Shown: one piece after another, positions 44,501-53,945 of the stretch | How the letters are laid out: each line of letters begins with the position of its first letter | Position numbering within the stretch: position 1 is the stretch's first letter | From: Sinorhizobium meliloti | Lineage (GTDB): Bacteria > Pseudomonadota > Alphaproteobacteria > Rhizobiales > Rhizobiaceae | Direction: 5' to 3' | Length of the DNA stretch: 64,000 nt | NCBI RefSeq assembly: GCF_035610345.1 | Contig: NZ_CP141213.1 | Location: forward strand, 1-64,000 | The notes under the pieces: generated by a model | Told to the model about the DNA's origin: nothing | Databases searched by the model: none | What the model saw: the letters and a program-made list of their open reading frames with translations, nothing else | Program-made: the position numbers and the translations under genes

Positions 44501-45166
44501 CAACCCAATCCTGGCGGCAGAAGCAGTGGCAGGAGGATGGATGCGACGAAAGGTAGAGCGGCCAACGGCAGGCCGCGCACCGTTTCGATCAGACCGACAG
44601 AAAGAAGCCGTGGAATACAGAAAGAAGCCGTGGAATGGGGAGTACCGAACGGCGCCCCAGCGCCAGGAAAATTGCAAACGGAAATATAAGCCCAAGCGAC
44701 AGCAGCGCTAGAAGCAGGGTGACCGGCAGCCCCCCCAGTTAAACGTCGATACTGGAGCCATGGGCGAGCGGGAGATCGCGCAGAGCATCTCGGAACATAT
44801 TTAAGCCGCGTCGATGTACTCGGCAACTCCCCTTCCTAGCGAAGCCAAACGGGCATCACGTCGGAGTATGCAGCGCCGGCTTCAGAATAGTTGAAGCCCG
44901 GGTCTTGCGGTCCGGCTGAGTCAATTCGCAAAAAGGTATTCTGATGCAACACTAAGCATACACCGCAATCCTCCTCCACCAAGAGAAGAGGATCTAAGCA
45001 CAACGCGGGAAGATGGCTGCAGCAAAGACATGATCCAAAAGTCGTAGAGAGACAACGAAAATAAGGGGATTGACGAATCATGATACTACCTACACTCAGG
45101 GTTGCGGTAGCGCCCTGCGGCTTCACGCCTCAGGTGTCGGTACTGCGTGGCCATTTCGCTGCCATT
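44501..45166. other. Gene-free stretch
   Basis: About 670 bases with short frames only. A tandem copy of GAAAGAAGCCGTGGAA (at about 44600-44640) is the only structure noted. No gene is supported. Confidence 0.35.
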
Positions 45167-45706
45167 TCAGGCGCTGTCTGAATGCTCCCGACTTATCTCG
45201 CCCCGGAGCCTGTCCAGCTCGATAAAGTGATCGGCTTCGCGGCGCAGCGCGTCTGAAATCATCGGCGGCCGTGTTGCCATGGTCGACACGACCGAGACCT
45301 TGCACCCCTTGCGTTGCAATGCCGCGACTAGGTTCGTGAAGTTGCCATCGCCTGAGAAGATCACGAGATGATCGGCCGTCTCCGATATCTCAATGGCGTC
45401 GATCGCTAGCTCCACATCCATGTTGCCCTTGACCTTGCGACGTCCGAGCGAGTCGGTGATTTCTTTGACGGGTTTGGTCACCACCTGGTATCCGTTATAG
45501 TCGAGCCAGTCGATCAGCGGCCGGATTGTAGCCGTTTCCTGGTCCTCCACCAGCGCGGAATAGTAATTGGCACGAAGCAGATAGGCGCGCTTCCGGAAAG
45601 CTTGGAGCAGCTTGCGATAATCTATGTCGAAGCCGAGCGCCTTCGAGGCGGCAAAGAGATTGGCGCCGTCTATTAGGAGCGCGATCTTCTCCCGCTGATC
45701 GAACAT
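45167..45706 (-). CDS. NYN domain protein (LabA-like, PIN-fold)
   Basis: 179 residues. IALLIDGANLFAASKALG supplies the first conserved Asp, KGNMDVELAIDAIE the second and LVIFSGDGNFTNLVAALQRK the third, the acidic triad of NYN nucleases. The fold is related to PIN domains and acts on RNA. It is a short, stand-alone version, as in the DUF88/LabA family, whose chromosomal copies are near-universal in alphaproteobacteria. The ATG at 45706 is the family start. Complete, and surrounded by remnants. Confidence 0.88.
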   Translation of the reverse strand: MFDQREKIALLIDGANLFAASKALGFDIDYRKLLQAFRKRAYLLRANYYSALVEDQETATIRPLIDWLDYNGYQVVTKPVKEITDSLGRRKVKGNMDVELAIDAIEISETADHLVIFSGDGNFTNLVAALQRKGCKVSVVSTMATRPPMISDALRREADHFIELDRLRGEISREHSDSA

Positions 45707-46359
45707 GGCCGCTCTCTCCCGCCGCAGGGCTCCGGACCGGAACCAATCAGCTTGCGCGACGGTACCGTCGCCTCAGGAGCATTATACGTGAAGCATGCAC
45801 CGCTTGCGCATAGTCCGTTCGGCGCATCCTTCCTCTCGGGCCTTCAAGGACAAACCCTCGCAAAGAAATTTTGCTGGCCGGCCTTGTCAGTCCAGTGCCA
45901 ATTATGCGCGACCCAGCCTCGACCGTGGCGCCGCCGAGCGGAGGGCGGGAACCTACGTTGCGTCTTTCAATGCTGCCGTGTGGCGGCAGGATTGTCCGAC
46001 AACTCGAACGCCCCGTTGGCGCGCACGTCGCTGCACGGCAAGGACGCCTGGGCGCGGGCGGCGACGACTGACGCTCTGCGATTTTAGCACTTGGGATTCC
46101 GGACAGTACAGCGTGGAAATCACGTGCAGCACGTTGGGACCGCTTGCCATTACCAGGGCCACTCGTATTTCAGGAATAGAAGAGCGTCATCAGGGCCGGA
46201 GCCGGCAGGTCATGCCGTTTTCCAGGGGTTACCGACAGAGGTACGTGCCGAAAATTCCCTTCACGGAACTAGTTCCGGCCTTGTCTCTACGTGCACTCTG
46301 CTCCGCTGAAGCCTGCAACTGCGGGGCCGCCGCTTGCGGGCGACCAGCCGTCCGCGCCG
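45707..46359. other. Gene-free stretch
   Basis: About 650 bases. A plus-strand frame from 45795 is open across it only because it joins the TreY remnant; its first 190 codons have no recognisable sequence. Confidence 0.35.
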
Positions 46360-46934
46360 GCCTGGTGAACGGCATCACCCAGACGATCATCAAGCCGACG
46401 GCGCCGGGAGTACCCGACATCTACCAGGGCAGTGAAGGCCTCGACCTTAGCCTCGTGGACCCGGACAACCGTCGTGAGCCGGACTTCGAGATGCTGCAGC
46501 AACGGCTGACGGAGAAGAGAAAGCACGCCTGCGCCGCCGAGGAGGATTGGCAGGCGGCTGGCTGAAACAGCATGTCATCGCTACCCTGCTGCGTGTTCGC
46601 CAGGAGGCACCGACATTGTTTCGCCGGGGGGAAGTATCTGCCGCTCAGGGCATCGGGCAAGCACGGCGACAACGTCATCGCCTTTGCCCGTGCCGACATG
46701 GACGACACCTTCATCGTCATCGCCCCGCGGCTCGTGTTAAGCGCGCTGCATGCAGGCCTGGCTCCGTTTAAGTCCGAGCGCTGGGCGGAAACGGCGATAA
46801 CTCTGCCCGAAAGGCTGGGACACCGCCGCTATCGCGATGTATGCACCGGCACTCTTTTCGAAGTTGATAGTAGCCTCGATGTGAACCGGGCTCTCAACGG
46901 GTGGCACTTCGCTCTGCTGCGGCAGGATCGATAG
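46360..46934 (+). pseudogene. treY: Malto-oligosyltrehalose synthase (TreY), C-terminal remnant
   Basis: TreY converts the reducing end of malto-oligosaccharides to a trehalosyl unit. Only its C-terminal fifth remains, in two frames with two shifts: [37 protein letters not shown] up to about 46560; VIATLLRVRQEAPTLFRRGE in the next; then HGDNVIAFARADMDD, APFKSERWAETAITLPERLG and HRRYRDVCTGTLFEVD to the TGA-type stop at 46934. TreZ and TreX, its usual partners, are not in the window. Confidence 0.8.
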
Positions 46935-47320
46935 CTGCCCGCCGCCGGTCTGGATGGCGCGCACAAGCCCGAAGCTTCGCCAATGTCGGCCAGCCAAACG
47001 AGGTCCTTAGCCCTGAGCAAGCGACACCTATGTCCAACTCGTCATTCTTTGAGGTTACCGCTGGATAAGCCTTCAGCTTGGAGCGACTGTTGACGACGAC
47101 GCCGTCAACTCCGCCGTCTCCTCGGCCCATGCCGAACGAGTCAAACTTCGCCTTTTCGACTGAGTTTTTTGTATCGTTTACTTTGACAACATGTCGTCGC
47201 CAGCGACATATCAGGACTATAGGACTAAGTCTGCCAAGCGCTTCAGCATTTTTGCTCGGGGCACTTGGCGAGCGGGTCTCTAGCCACGGCTGTGAGCGCC
47301 TACGGTGGCGGCACAGGGCT
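46935..47320. other. Gene-free stretch before the ara/dgo locus
   Basis: About 385 bases, no supported gene. It is the border between the remnant-rich zone and the intact sugar loci. Confidence 0.35.
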
Positions 47321-48100
47321 TCAAGCGGGATGATGCAGGACGCTGAGGCCGCCATCCACCGTCAGGCAGGTCGCGTTCATGAAAGGGCACTCGTCGGAGA
47401 TCATGAAGACGGCGGCGCGGGCGATCTCTTCTGCCGTCGCGATGCGGCCGCTCGGATGGAGCTTCATGGTTGCCGCCTCGGCTGCTGCCGGGTCCGGGAA
47501 ACTGTTCCAGTAGTCGTAAGCCTTCTGGGTCAACACATAGCCCGGCGCCAGCGCATTCACGCGAATGCCCTTTGGGGCATATTCGATGCCGAGCGCCTTC
47601 GTCATGCCGAGCAGCGCGTGCTTTGCGACGGGGTAGGGAAAGGTGTGCGGAATGATGGTGAAGGAATGAGTGGAAGCGATGTTGAGGATCGCCCCGCCGC
47701 CCTGTTCGATCAGGCCAGGCAGCACCGCCTTGCAGCAGTTCCAGGCACCACGGAGGTTGATGTCGAAACAGCGCTGCCAGTCGGCATCGCTCATCTCCAG
47801 CGGCTCCGAGAAGACGTTGACCCCGGCATTGTTGACGAGCGCATTGATCGGACCGATCGATGAAGCGGCTGCCGACACCACCGCCTCGATCGCATCGGCG
47901 TCCGTAATGTCGGCTTCGGCGTAGGCAAGCGCCCGCCCCTCCCGCTGCAGCCGCTTCGCCTCCATTTCAAGCAGGGGACCGTCTCGGTCGACGAGGAAGA
48001 GTGCCGCCCCCTCCGACAGGAACATTTCGGCAATCGCAAGGCCGATGCCCTGCGCCGCACCGGTCACCATGATCCGCTTGCCTTTAAGCCGGTCACTCAT
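47321..48100 (-). CDS. Short-chain dehydrogenase, probable sugar 1-dehydrogenase
   Basis: 259 residues, classical SDR. The cofactor loop is VTGAAQGIG near 12-20, then NNAGVN and the catalytic Ser-Tyr-Lys set (NIASTHS, YPVAK). LTVDGG closes it. Context gives the role: last gene of a GntR-dgoD operon facing an araFGH importer, so it may oxidise D-galactose or L-arabinose to the lactone, the step before the dehydratase (inference). The ATG at 48100 is 30 bases after the dgoD stop. Confidence 0.82.
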   Translation of the reverse strand: MSDRLKGKRIMVTGAAQGIGLAIAEMFLSEGAALFLVDRDGPLLEMEAKRLQREGRALAYAEADITDADAIEAVVSAAASSIGPINALVNNAGVNVFSEPLEMSDADWQRCFDINLRGAWNCCKAVLPGLIEQGGGAILNIASTHSFTIIPHTFPYPVAKHALLGMTKALGIEYAPKGIRVNALAPGYVLTQKAYDYWNSFPDPAAAEAATMKLHPSGRIATAEEIARAAVFMISDECPFMNATCLTVDGGLSVLHHPA

Positions 48101-48130
48101 CCCTGCCTCCTTTCGGTCCGCGCATAGTCT

Positions 48131-49279
48131 TCACCACTCGGCAACACTGCCGTCCGAATGGCGCCAGATCGGATTGCGCCAGCGATGCCCCTCCTTCGCG
48201 CGTTCGATCACATAGGCCTCGTCCACCTCGATGCCGAGACCGGGCCCCTGCGGAATGGAAACGAAGCCGTCTTCGTAAGCGAAGACCTCCTTGTTGGAGA
48301 TGTAGTCGAGGATGTCGTTCGCCTCGTTGTAGTGGATGCCGAGGCTCTGCTCCTGGATGAAGGCGTTATAGCTGACGGCATCGACCTGCAGGCAGGCGGC
48401 AAGCGCAATCGGCCCGAGAGGGCAGTGCGGCGCCAGAGCCACGTCGTACGCCTCGGCCATGGCGGCGATCTTGCGACATTCGGTGATCCCGCCGGCATGG
48501 GAAAGATCCGGCTGGATGATGTCGACGAAGCCGTCGGAGAGAACCGATTTGAAGTCCCAGCGCGAATAAAGCCTTTCGCCGAGTGCGATCGGCGTCGAGC
48601 AATGATTGGCGATTTCCCTCAGGGCTTCGCGGTTCTCGGAAAGCACGGGCTCCTCGATGAACATCAGCTTGAACTGCTCCAGCTCCTTGGCGAGTACCTT
48701 CGCCATCGGACGGTGGACCCGCCCATGGAAATCGACGCCAATACCGATATGGGGGCCGATCGCAACGCGGATCAGCCCTATCGTCTCTACCGCCTTGTCG
48801 ATCTTCTCGTTGGTGTCGACGATCTGCATCTCCTCGCAGCCGTTGAGCTTGATCGCCTTGAAGCCGCGGGCGACCACCTCGCGCGCATTGTTCGCGACAT
48901 CGCTCGGGCGGTCGCCGCCGATCCAGGAATAGACCTTGATCCTGTCGCGGCACTGGCCGCCGAGCAGAGAGTGGACGGGCTGACCGAGCGCCTTGCCCTT
49001 GATGTCCCAAAGCGCCTGGTCGATGCCGGCAAGCGCACTCATATGGATGGCGCCGCCGCGGTAGAAGCCGCCGCGATAAAGGACGTTCCAATGGTCCTCG
49101 ATCAGGAAGGGGTCCTTGCCCACGAGATAGTCCGAAAGCTCGTGAACGGCAGCTTCGACCGTCAGGGCGCGCCCCTCGACCACGGGCTCTCCCCACCCCA
49201 CGACACCCTCATCGGTTTCGATCTTGAGAAACAGCCAGCGCGGCGGAACGATATAGGTGGTCAGCTTCGTGATTTTCAT
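48131..49279 (-). CDS. dgoD: D-galactonate dehydratase
   Basis: 382 residues, the same length as E. coli DgoD and aligned with it without visible gaps. This enolase-superfamily enzyme dehydrates D-galactonate to 2-keto-3-deoxygalactonate. Catalytic residues sit at the E. coli positions: Asp183 and His185 (DFHGRV), Glu209 (IEEPV), Glu235 (GERLYS) as metal ligands/acid, and His285 (PHCPLGP). KLNGCEE and [14 protein letters not shown] are also family marks. It follows the GntR gene by 57 bases and precedes the SDR. No KDGal kinase or aldolase is in the window. Confidence 0.95.
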   Translation of the reverse strand: MKITKLTTYIVPPRWLFLKIETDEGVVGWGEPVVEGRALTVEAAVHELSDYLVGKDPFLIEDHWNVLYRGGFYRGGAIHMSALAGIDQALWDIKGKALGQPVHSLLGGQCRDRIKVYSWIGGDRPSDVANNAREVVARGFKAIKLNGCEEMQIVDTNEKIDKAVETIGLIRVAIGPHIGIGVDFHGRVHRPMAKVLAKELEQFKLMFIEEPVLSENREALREIANHCSTPIALGERLYSRWDFKSVLSDGFVDIIQPDLSHAGGITECRKIAAMAEAYDVALAPHCPLGPIALAACLQVDAVSYNAFIQEQSLGIHYNEANDILDYISNKEVFAYEDGFVSIPQGPGLGIEVDEAYVIERAKEGHRWRNPIWRHSDGSVAEW

Positions 49280-49336
49280 GAAATGCGTCCAATCTGAATA
49301 GGAATATGGCGATCCGAACGGCGTCTATGTTGGCGG

Positions 49337-50104
49337 TCAGCCCTGCGGCGAACGCCGCTCGACGGCGACGGCAAGATCACGTGCGGCGAGGTCCAGCAAC
49401 TGATACGAACAGTTGCGCGCTGCCGCCGTGTCGCGCATCCGCAGCGCTTCGACCAACTGCCTGTGGATTTCCACGGCGTCGCCGCAAGTGTCCGCCGCTT
49501 CGTTCGAGGCTTGCAAAGAGAATTTGAGGCCGGCCTGGATGATGCTCGCCAGCTGCTGGAACACCTGATTGTGGCTCGCCTTCAAGAGCGATTCGTGGAA
49601 GGCGACGTCCGCCGCCGTGAACTTCACGATGTCGCCGTCGGCGTCCCTCATCTGCTGCCAGGCCCGCTCGATCGCGGCGATTTCCTGCACCGTCGCGCGC
49701 GCAGCAGCCAGTTCCGCCGCAACCGGCTCGATCGCACGGCGCGCTTCCAGAATACAGTTCAGAAGATCGAACTGAAAAATCCGGTCGCCGATCCACTCCA
49801 GGACCTGTTGGTCGAGAATGTTCCACTCATCCTTGCTGCAGACGACGGTGCCGACGCGCGAACGCCCGCGCACGAGGCCCTTCGATTCGAGAATCTTCAG
49901 CGATTCCCGAATCACCGTGCGGCTGACGCCGTAGCGCTCGCACAGGTCGTTCTCCCGCGGCAGGAAACTGCCTGCCGGATAGTCGTCGCCGCAGATCTCG
50001 GCGGCGATCGCCCGCGTCACATCCTTCTGGACACGGGGCCGGCGGGAAGGCGCGCCGCTCGGTTCCATCGATTGATCCTGTTGTCCTTGCACCGAAATCT
50101 CCAT
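49337..50104 (-). CDS. GntR-family regulator, FadR subfamily (FCD domain)
   Basis: 255 residues from the ATG at 50104 (frame open to 50182). The winged helix (EICGDDYPAGSFLPREND, then YGVSRTVIRESLKILESKG) is followed by an FCD effector domain with metal-type His residues (DVAFHESLLKASHN, EIHRQLVEAL). DgoR, the galactonate regulator, belongs to this subfamily. It heads the dgoD operon and is divergent from araF; it probably represses both until a sugar acid binds. The direct repeats at 50209 and 50244 are candidate sites. Confidence 0.9.
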   Translation of the reverse strand: MEISVQGQQDQSMEPSGAPSRRPRVQKDVTRAIAAEICGDDYPAGSFLPRENDLCERYGVSRTVIRESLKILESKGLVRGRSRVGTVVCSKDEWNILDQQVLEWIGDRIFQFDLLNCILEARRAIEPVAAELAAARATVQEIAAIERAWQQMRDADGDIVKFTAADVAFHESLLKASHNQVFQQLASIIQAGLKFSLQASNEAADTCGDAVEIHRQLVEALRMRDTAAARNCSYQLLDLAARDLAVAVERRSPQG

Positions 50105-50208
50105 GCGCGGGCCGCTGTTTTCCTGGGACTTGAAGCGATGCTTATCGCAATTGAGCCGAAGTGACGACCCTTCGCGCAGCACGCATTATCAGACACGCGA
50201 TTATCATT

Positions 50209-50254
50209 CATCATACACATCCAATTGACAAGTCTGATCTTTCCATCATACACA
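50209..50254. promoter_or_regulatory. Divergent control region: direct repeats around a TTGACA box
   Basis: CATCATACACA occurs at 50209-50219 and again at 50244-50254, 35 bases apart. TTGACA (50225-50230) between them is a good -35 for araF, with CATACA (50247-50252) as a poor -10 that the second repeat overlaps. The repeats are probably regulator sites. Confidence 0.55.
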
Positions 50255-50294
50255 AATGCGGCTGCTGGGAGCAGTTCGAACAGGGAGAGAAATC

Positions 50295-51278
50295 ATGCGC
50301 TTTATCAAAGCCGTCGCTTTGGCCGGCACCGTCGCGATTCTTGCTGCAACATCCGCCTTCGCCGCCGATGTGAAGATCGGCTTCATCGTCAAGCAGCCGG
50401 AGGAGCCGTGGTTCCAGGACGAATGGAAATTCGCCGACGAAGCGGCCAAGGAAAAGGGCTTCACGCTCGTCAAGATCGGCGCCCAGGATGGCGAAAAGGT
50501 TCAGTCGGCCATCGACAATCTCGGCGCCCAGGGCGCGCAGGGCTTCATCGTCTGCACCCCGGACGTGAAGCTCGGCCCCGGCATCGTCGCCAAGGCGGCC
50601 GCCAACGACCTCAAGTTGATGACGGTCGACGATCGGCTGGTCAACGCCGACGGCAGCCCGATCGAGGACGTTCCGCATATGGGCATCTCCGCCACCAAGA
50701 TCGGCGAGGCCGTGGGCGAGGCGATCGTCGCGGAGATCAAGAAGCGCGGCTGGGACATGAAGGAAGTCGGCGCGATCCGCGTTTCCTACGATCAGCTCCC
50801 GACCGCCGTGGACCGGGTTGACGGCGCGCTCTCCGTTCTGAAGGCGAACGGCTTCCCCGAAGCCAACATCTTCGACGCGCCGCAGGCAAAGACGGACACC
50901 GAAGCCGCTCTCAATGCCGCGACAGTCGTTCTCAACAAGAATGCGGGGATCAAGAAGTGGATCGCCGTCGGCCTCAACGACGAAGCCGTGCTCGGTGCAG
51001 TGCGTGCCACCGAGACGGTCGGCATTCCCGCGGACAGCATGATCGGCATCGGCATCGGCGGCGCGGACTCCGCGATCAACGAGTTCAAGAAGCCTTCCGC
51101 GACGGGCTTCTACGGCACCGTCATCATCTCGCCGAAACGCCACGGCTACGAGACGGCCCTCAACATGTACGAGTGGATCGCCAACGGCAAGGAACCGGAA
51201 AAGCTGATCCTGACCGCCGGCCAGCTCGCGCTGCGCGACAACTATGAGGCCGTCCGCAAGGAACTCGGCATCGAGTGA
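50295..51278 (+). CDS. araF: L-arabinose/galactose-type ABC transporter, periplasmic binding protein
   Basis: 327 residues from the ATG at 50295 (AGGGAGAG five to nine bases ahead). Signal peptide MRFIKAVALAGTVAILAA..., cut after AFA. The mature start KIGFIVKQPEEPWFQDEW, FIVCTPDVKLGPGIVAKA, TKIGEAVGEA, NDEAVLGAVRATE and TGFYGTVIISP match E. coli AraF segment by segment. AraF binds L-arabinose and, less well, D-galactose in the periplasm. With dgoD opposite, galactose may be a substrate here. A hairpin after the stop may stabilise its mRNA. Confidence 0.9.
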   Translation: MRFIKAVALAGTVAILAATSAFAADVKIGFIVKQPEEPWFQDEWKFADEAAKEKGFTLVKIGAQDGEKVQSAIDNLGAQGAQGFIVCTPDVKLGPGIVAKAAANDLKLMTVDDRLVNADGSPIEDVPHMGISATKIGEAVGEAIVAEIKKRGWDMKEVGAIRVSYDQLPTAVDRVDGALSVLKANGFPEANIFDAPQAKTDTEAALNAATVVLNKNAGIKKWIAVGLNDEAVLGAVRATETVGIPADSMIGIGIGGADSAINEFKKPSATGFYGTVIISPKRHGYETALNMYEWIANGKEPEKLILTAGQLALRDNYEAVRKELGIE

Positions 51279-51299
51279 GCCCTGCCCCGACTGAAACGA

Positions 51300-51323
51300 G
51301 CCCGGCGTCGCCAAGCGCCGGGC
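51300..51323 (+). promoter_or_regulatory. Intercistronic hairpin between araF and araG
   Basis: GCCCGGCG (51300-51307), 8-base loop, CGCCGGGC (51316-51323): a perfect 8-bp GC stem with no T tract. Such stems after a binding-protein gene commonly protect its message or lower downstream expression. Confidence 0.65.
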
Positions 51324-51343
51324 GTCCTTCCCGGAGCGCTGCA

Positions 51344-52870
51344 ATGCAGGACTTTCTGGAATTCCAATCGATTTCAAAAGGCTATCCCGGCGTCCAGGCG
51401 CTGTCGGAAGTCTCCTTCTCTGTACGCAAGGGCGCGGTTCACGGGCTGATGGGAGAAAACGGAGCCGGGAAGTCCACCTTGATACGGGTGCTCTCCGGAG
51501 ACCAGGCCGCCGATACCGGCGATATCCGCATCGACGGCGAGCCGCAGCACTATCGTTCCGTACGCGATGCCTTCAACGCGGGCGTCATCGTCATCCATCA
51601 GGAACTGCAGCTCGTACCGGAGCTGACGGTCGCCGAAAACCTCTGGCTCGGCCGTTTCCCCGGCAATGCCGGCGTCATAGACCGTCGGCAATTGGTTCGC
51701 GTCGTCTCCGACAGGCTTAGAGAAATCGGTATCGACGTCCATCCCGAGGCGAAGGTCGCGTCCCTGTCGATCGGCGAGCGGCAGATGGTCGAGATAGCCA
51801 AAGCGGTGATGACCGACGCTCGCGTGATTGCCTTGGACGAGCCCACCTCTTCGCTCTCCTCGCGAGAAAGCGAAATCCTCTTCGCCCTGATCGAAAGATT
51901 GCGGTCGAACGGCACGGTCATCCTCTATGTCTCGCATCGGCTGGACGAGATCTTCCGCCTGTGCGACAGCCTGACCGTGCTGAGAGATGGCCGGCTCGCA
52001 GCCCATCATCCGGACATCTCGAAAGTCGGCCGCGAGCAGATCATCGCCGAGATGGTCGGGCGCGAAATTTCGAACATCTGGGGTTGGCGCGCCCGGACGC
52101 TCGGAGCTGCGAGGCTTTCGGTCGAAGGCGTTTCCGGCACCACCCTGCCCCAACCGATCAGCTTTGCCGTCCGCGCCGGCGAGATTCTCGGCTTCTTCGG
52201 CCTGATCGGCGCGGGCCGCAGCGAAATGGCCCGTCTGGTCTATGGCGCCGATCGCCGGTGGCAGGGCAAGGTCCTGGTGGACGGCGCCGCCGTACCGGCG
52301 GACAGCCCGCGGCTGTCGATCCGTGCCGGCGTCGTTCTGTGCCCGGAAGACAGGAAGTCCGATGGCATCGTGCACGGGCGCTCGATCGAGGAGAACATGG
52401 CGATCTCCTCCCGCCGTCATTTCTCGCCCTTCGGAATTGTGGACAAGCGAAAGGAGGCGGACCTTGCCGAGCGTTTCATCGCCAAGCTGCGGGTGCGCAC
52501 GCCCTCGCGCCACCAGGACATCGTCAACCTTTCCGGCGGAAACCAGCAGAAGGTGATCCTTGGCCGCTGGCTGTCGGAAGAAGGCGTCAAGGTGCTTCTG
52601 ATCGACGAGCCGACCCGCGGCATCGATGTCGGCGCGAAATCGGAAATATACGAAATTCTTTACGAGCTTGCGGCTCAAGGCATGGCGATCGTCGTCATTT
52701 CGAGCGAACTGCCCGAGGTCATGGGGATTGCGGACCGCATTCTCGTGATGTGCGAGGGTCGGATCGTGGCCGAAATCGACCGGAGCGATTTCGACGAACA
52801 CCGGATACTCGCAGCAGCACTTCCGGATGCCTCAGCCACGACGGCCACCCTTCCCGAACAGGTAAGCTGA
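51344..52870 (+). CDS. araG: Sugar ABC transporter, duplicated ATPase (AraG-like)
   Basis: 508 residues from the ATG at 51344 (GGAG seven bases ahead; the frame opens at 51275 but the extra residues are Pro/Ser-rich and atypical). Two ATPase halves: Walker [10 protein letters not shown] at 37-45, LSIGERQMVEIAKA and LDEPTSSLSSRESE in the first; a degenerate A site with LIGAGRSEMARL, then LSGGNQQK and [15 protein letters not shown] in the second. This is the layout of MglA/AraG/RbsA. It energises the importer. Confidence 0.9.
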   Translation: MQDFLEFQSISKGYPGVQALSEVSFSVRKGAVHGLMGENGAGKSTLIRVLSGDQAADTGDIRIDGEPQHYRSVRDAFNAGVIVIHQELQLVPELTVAENLWLGRFPGNAGVIDRRQLVRVVSDRLREIGIDVHPEAKVASLSIGERQMVEIAKAVMTDARVIALDEPTSSLSSRESEILFALIERLRSNGTVILYVSHRLDEIFRLCDSLTVLRDGRLAAHHPDISKVGREQIIAEMVGREISNIWGWRARTLGAARLSVEGVSGTTLPQPISFAVRAGEILGFFGLIGAGRSEMARLVYGADRRWQGKVLVDGAAVPADSPRLSIRAGVVLCPEDRKSDGIVHGRSIEENMAISSRRHFSPFGIVDKRKEADLAERFIAKLRVRTPSRHQDIVNLSGGNQQKVILGRWLSEEGVKVLLIDEPTRGIDVGAKSEIYEILYELAAQGMAIVVISSELPEVMGIADRILVMCEGRIVAEIDRSDFDEHRILAAALPDASATTATLPEQVS

Positions 52871-52872
52871 CC

Positions 52873-53826
52873 ATGACGACTTCCTTGAAAAAAATTCTTC
52901 TCGGCGAACAGGGCCTGCTGGTGATCTTTGCCGCCGCCTTCGTGGTGGTGTCTCTGACGGTTCCGAATTTCCTCACCGAACGCAACATGCTCGGCTTGCT
53001 GCAATCGGTGGTGACCATCGGCGTCGTCGCCTGCACCATGATGTTCTGCCTGGCATCGCGCGACTTCGATCTTTCGGTCGGCTCTACCGTAGCCTTCTCG
53101 GGAATGGTTGCCGTAATGGCGTCGAACGCGACGGGCTCGATCGTGCTCGGCCTTCTGGCGGCTCTTGCCTGCGGTGGGATCGTTGGTCTCGCGAACGGCA
53201 TCGTGATCGCCCGTTTCCGCATCAATGCGCTCATAACGACGCTGGCGACGATGCAGATCGTACGCGGCTTTGCCTTGATTGCATCGGACGGCCGTGCCGT
53301 CGGGATCAATGATCCGGCATTCTACCAGCTCTCTCTGTCGAAGTTCCTGACGGTACCCACGCCGATCTGGGTGATGGCCCTCTTCTTCATCGTGTTCGGT
53401 TTCCTGCTCAACCGTACCGTCTTCGGCAAGAACACCCTTGCGATCGGCGGCAACCCGGAAGCCTCGCGGCTGGCCGGCGTCGACGTCGCGCGAATGCGCA
53501 TCTGGATCTTCGCCCTGCAGGGGCTGGTATGTGCGGTAGCAGGGGTCCTGCTCGCCTCGCGCATCACTTCGGGTCAGCCGAATGCGGCCACCGGGCTCGA
53601 ACTCTCGGTGATTTCCGCCTGCGTTCTCGGCGGCGTCTCGCTTGCCGGCGGCCGGGCGACCATGACGGGGGTCGTCGTCGGCGTTCTGATCATGGGTATT
53701 GCCGAGAATGTCATGAACCTGCTCAACATCCAGGCCTTCTACCAGTATGTGGTGCGTGGTCTCATCCTGCTGATTGCGGTCCTCCTCGACAATATGCGCT
53801 CTGTCGCCGGCAGGCCGCGAGGGTAA
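52873..53826 (+). CDS. araH: Sugar ABC transporter permease (AraH-like)
   Basis: 317 residues, start ATG 52873 two bases after the ATPase stop. Eight or more predicted helices. VACTMMFCLASRDFDLSVGS near 50-70 is nearly the AraH signature, and later CVLGGVSLAGGRATMTGVVV and GIAENVMNLLNI fit the branched-chain-permease superfamily. It forms the membrane pore as a homodimer. A terminator follows 67 bases after the stop. Confidence 0.9.
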   Translation: MTTSLKKILLGEQGLLVIFAAAFVVVSLTVPNFLTERNMLGLLQSVVTIGVVACTMMFCLASRDFDLSVGSTVAFSGMVAVMASNATGSIVLGLLAALACGGIVGLANGIVIARFRINALITTLATMQIVRGFALIASDGRAVGINDPAFYQLSLSKFLTVPTPIWVMALFFIVFGFLLNRTVFGKNTLAIGGNPEASRLAGVDVARMRIWIFALQGLVCAVAGVLLASRITSGQPNAATGLELSVISACVLGGVSLAGGRATMTGVVVGVLIMGIAENVMNLLNIQAFYQYVVRGLILLIAVLLDNMRSVAGRPRG

Positions 53827-53893
53827 TTTCCGGCACGAAGGACGCAGGTTCCTCGTTCTCAATCCTTATTCCTCTGCCTGTTACAGAAATCAT

Positions 53894-53921
53894 GCCAGCC
53901 CAAACCCTTGGGCTGGCTTTA
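53894..53921 (+). terminator. Rho-independent terminator after araFGH
   Basis: GCCAGCCCAA (53894-53903), ACCC loop, TTGGGCTGGC (53908-53917), a perfect 10-bp stem, then TTT. The T tract is short but the stem is strong; it separates the araFGH unit from the next operon. Confidence 0.75.
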
Positions 53922-53945
53922 CGCGTTTCGCCGCGGGCGTATCCA

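Noticed and set aside
48158..49297. 379-codon plus-strand frame opposite dgoD
   Set aside because: DgoD is certain from its catalytic residues; the opposite frame is its antisense image.
51961..53826. 621-codon plus-strand frame overlapping araG and entering araH
   Set aside because: Arg-rich nonsense over araG, then identical to AraH in frame; it is the AraH frame extended backwards without a start signal.
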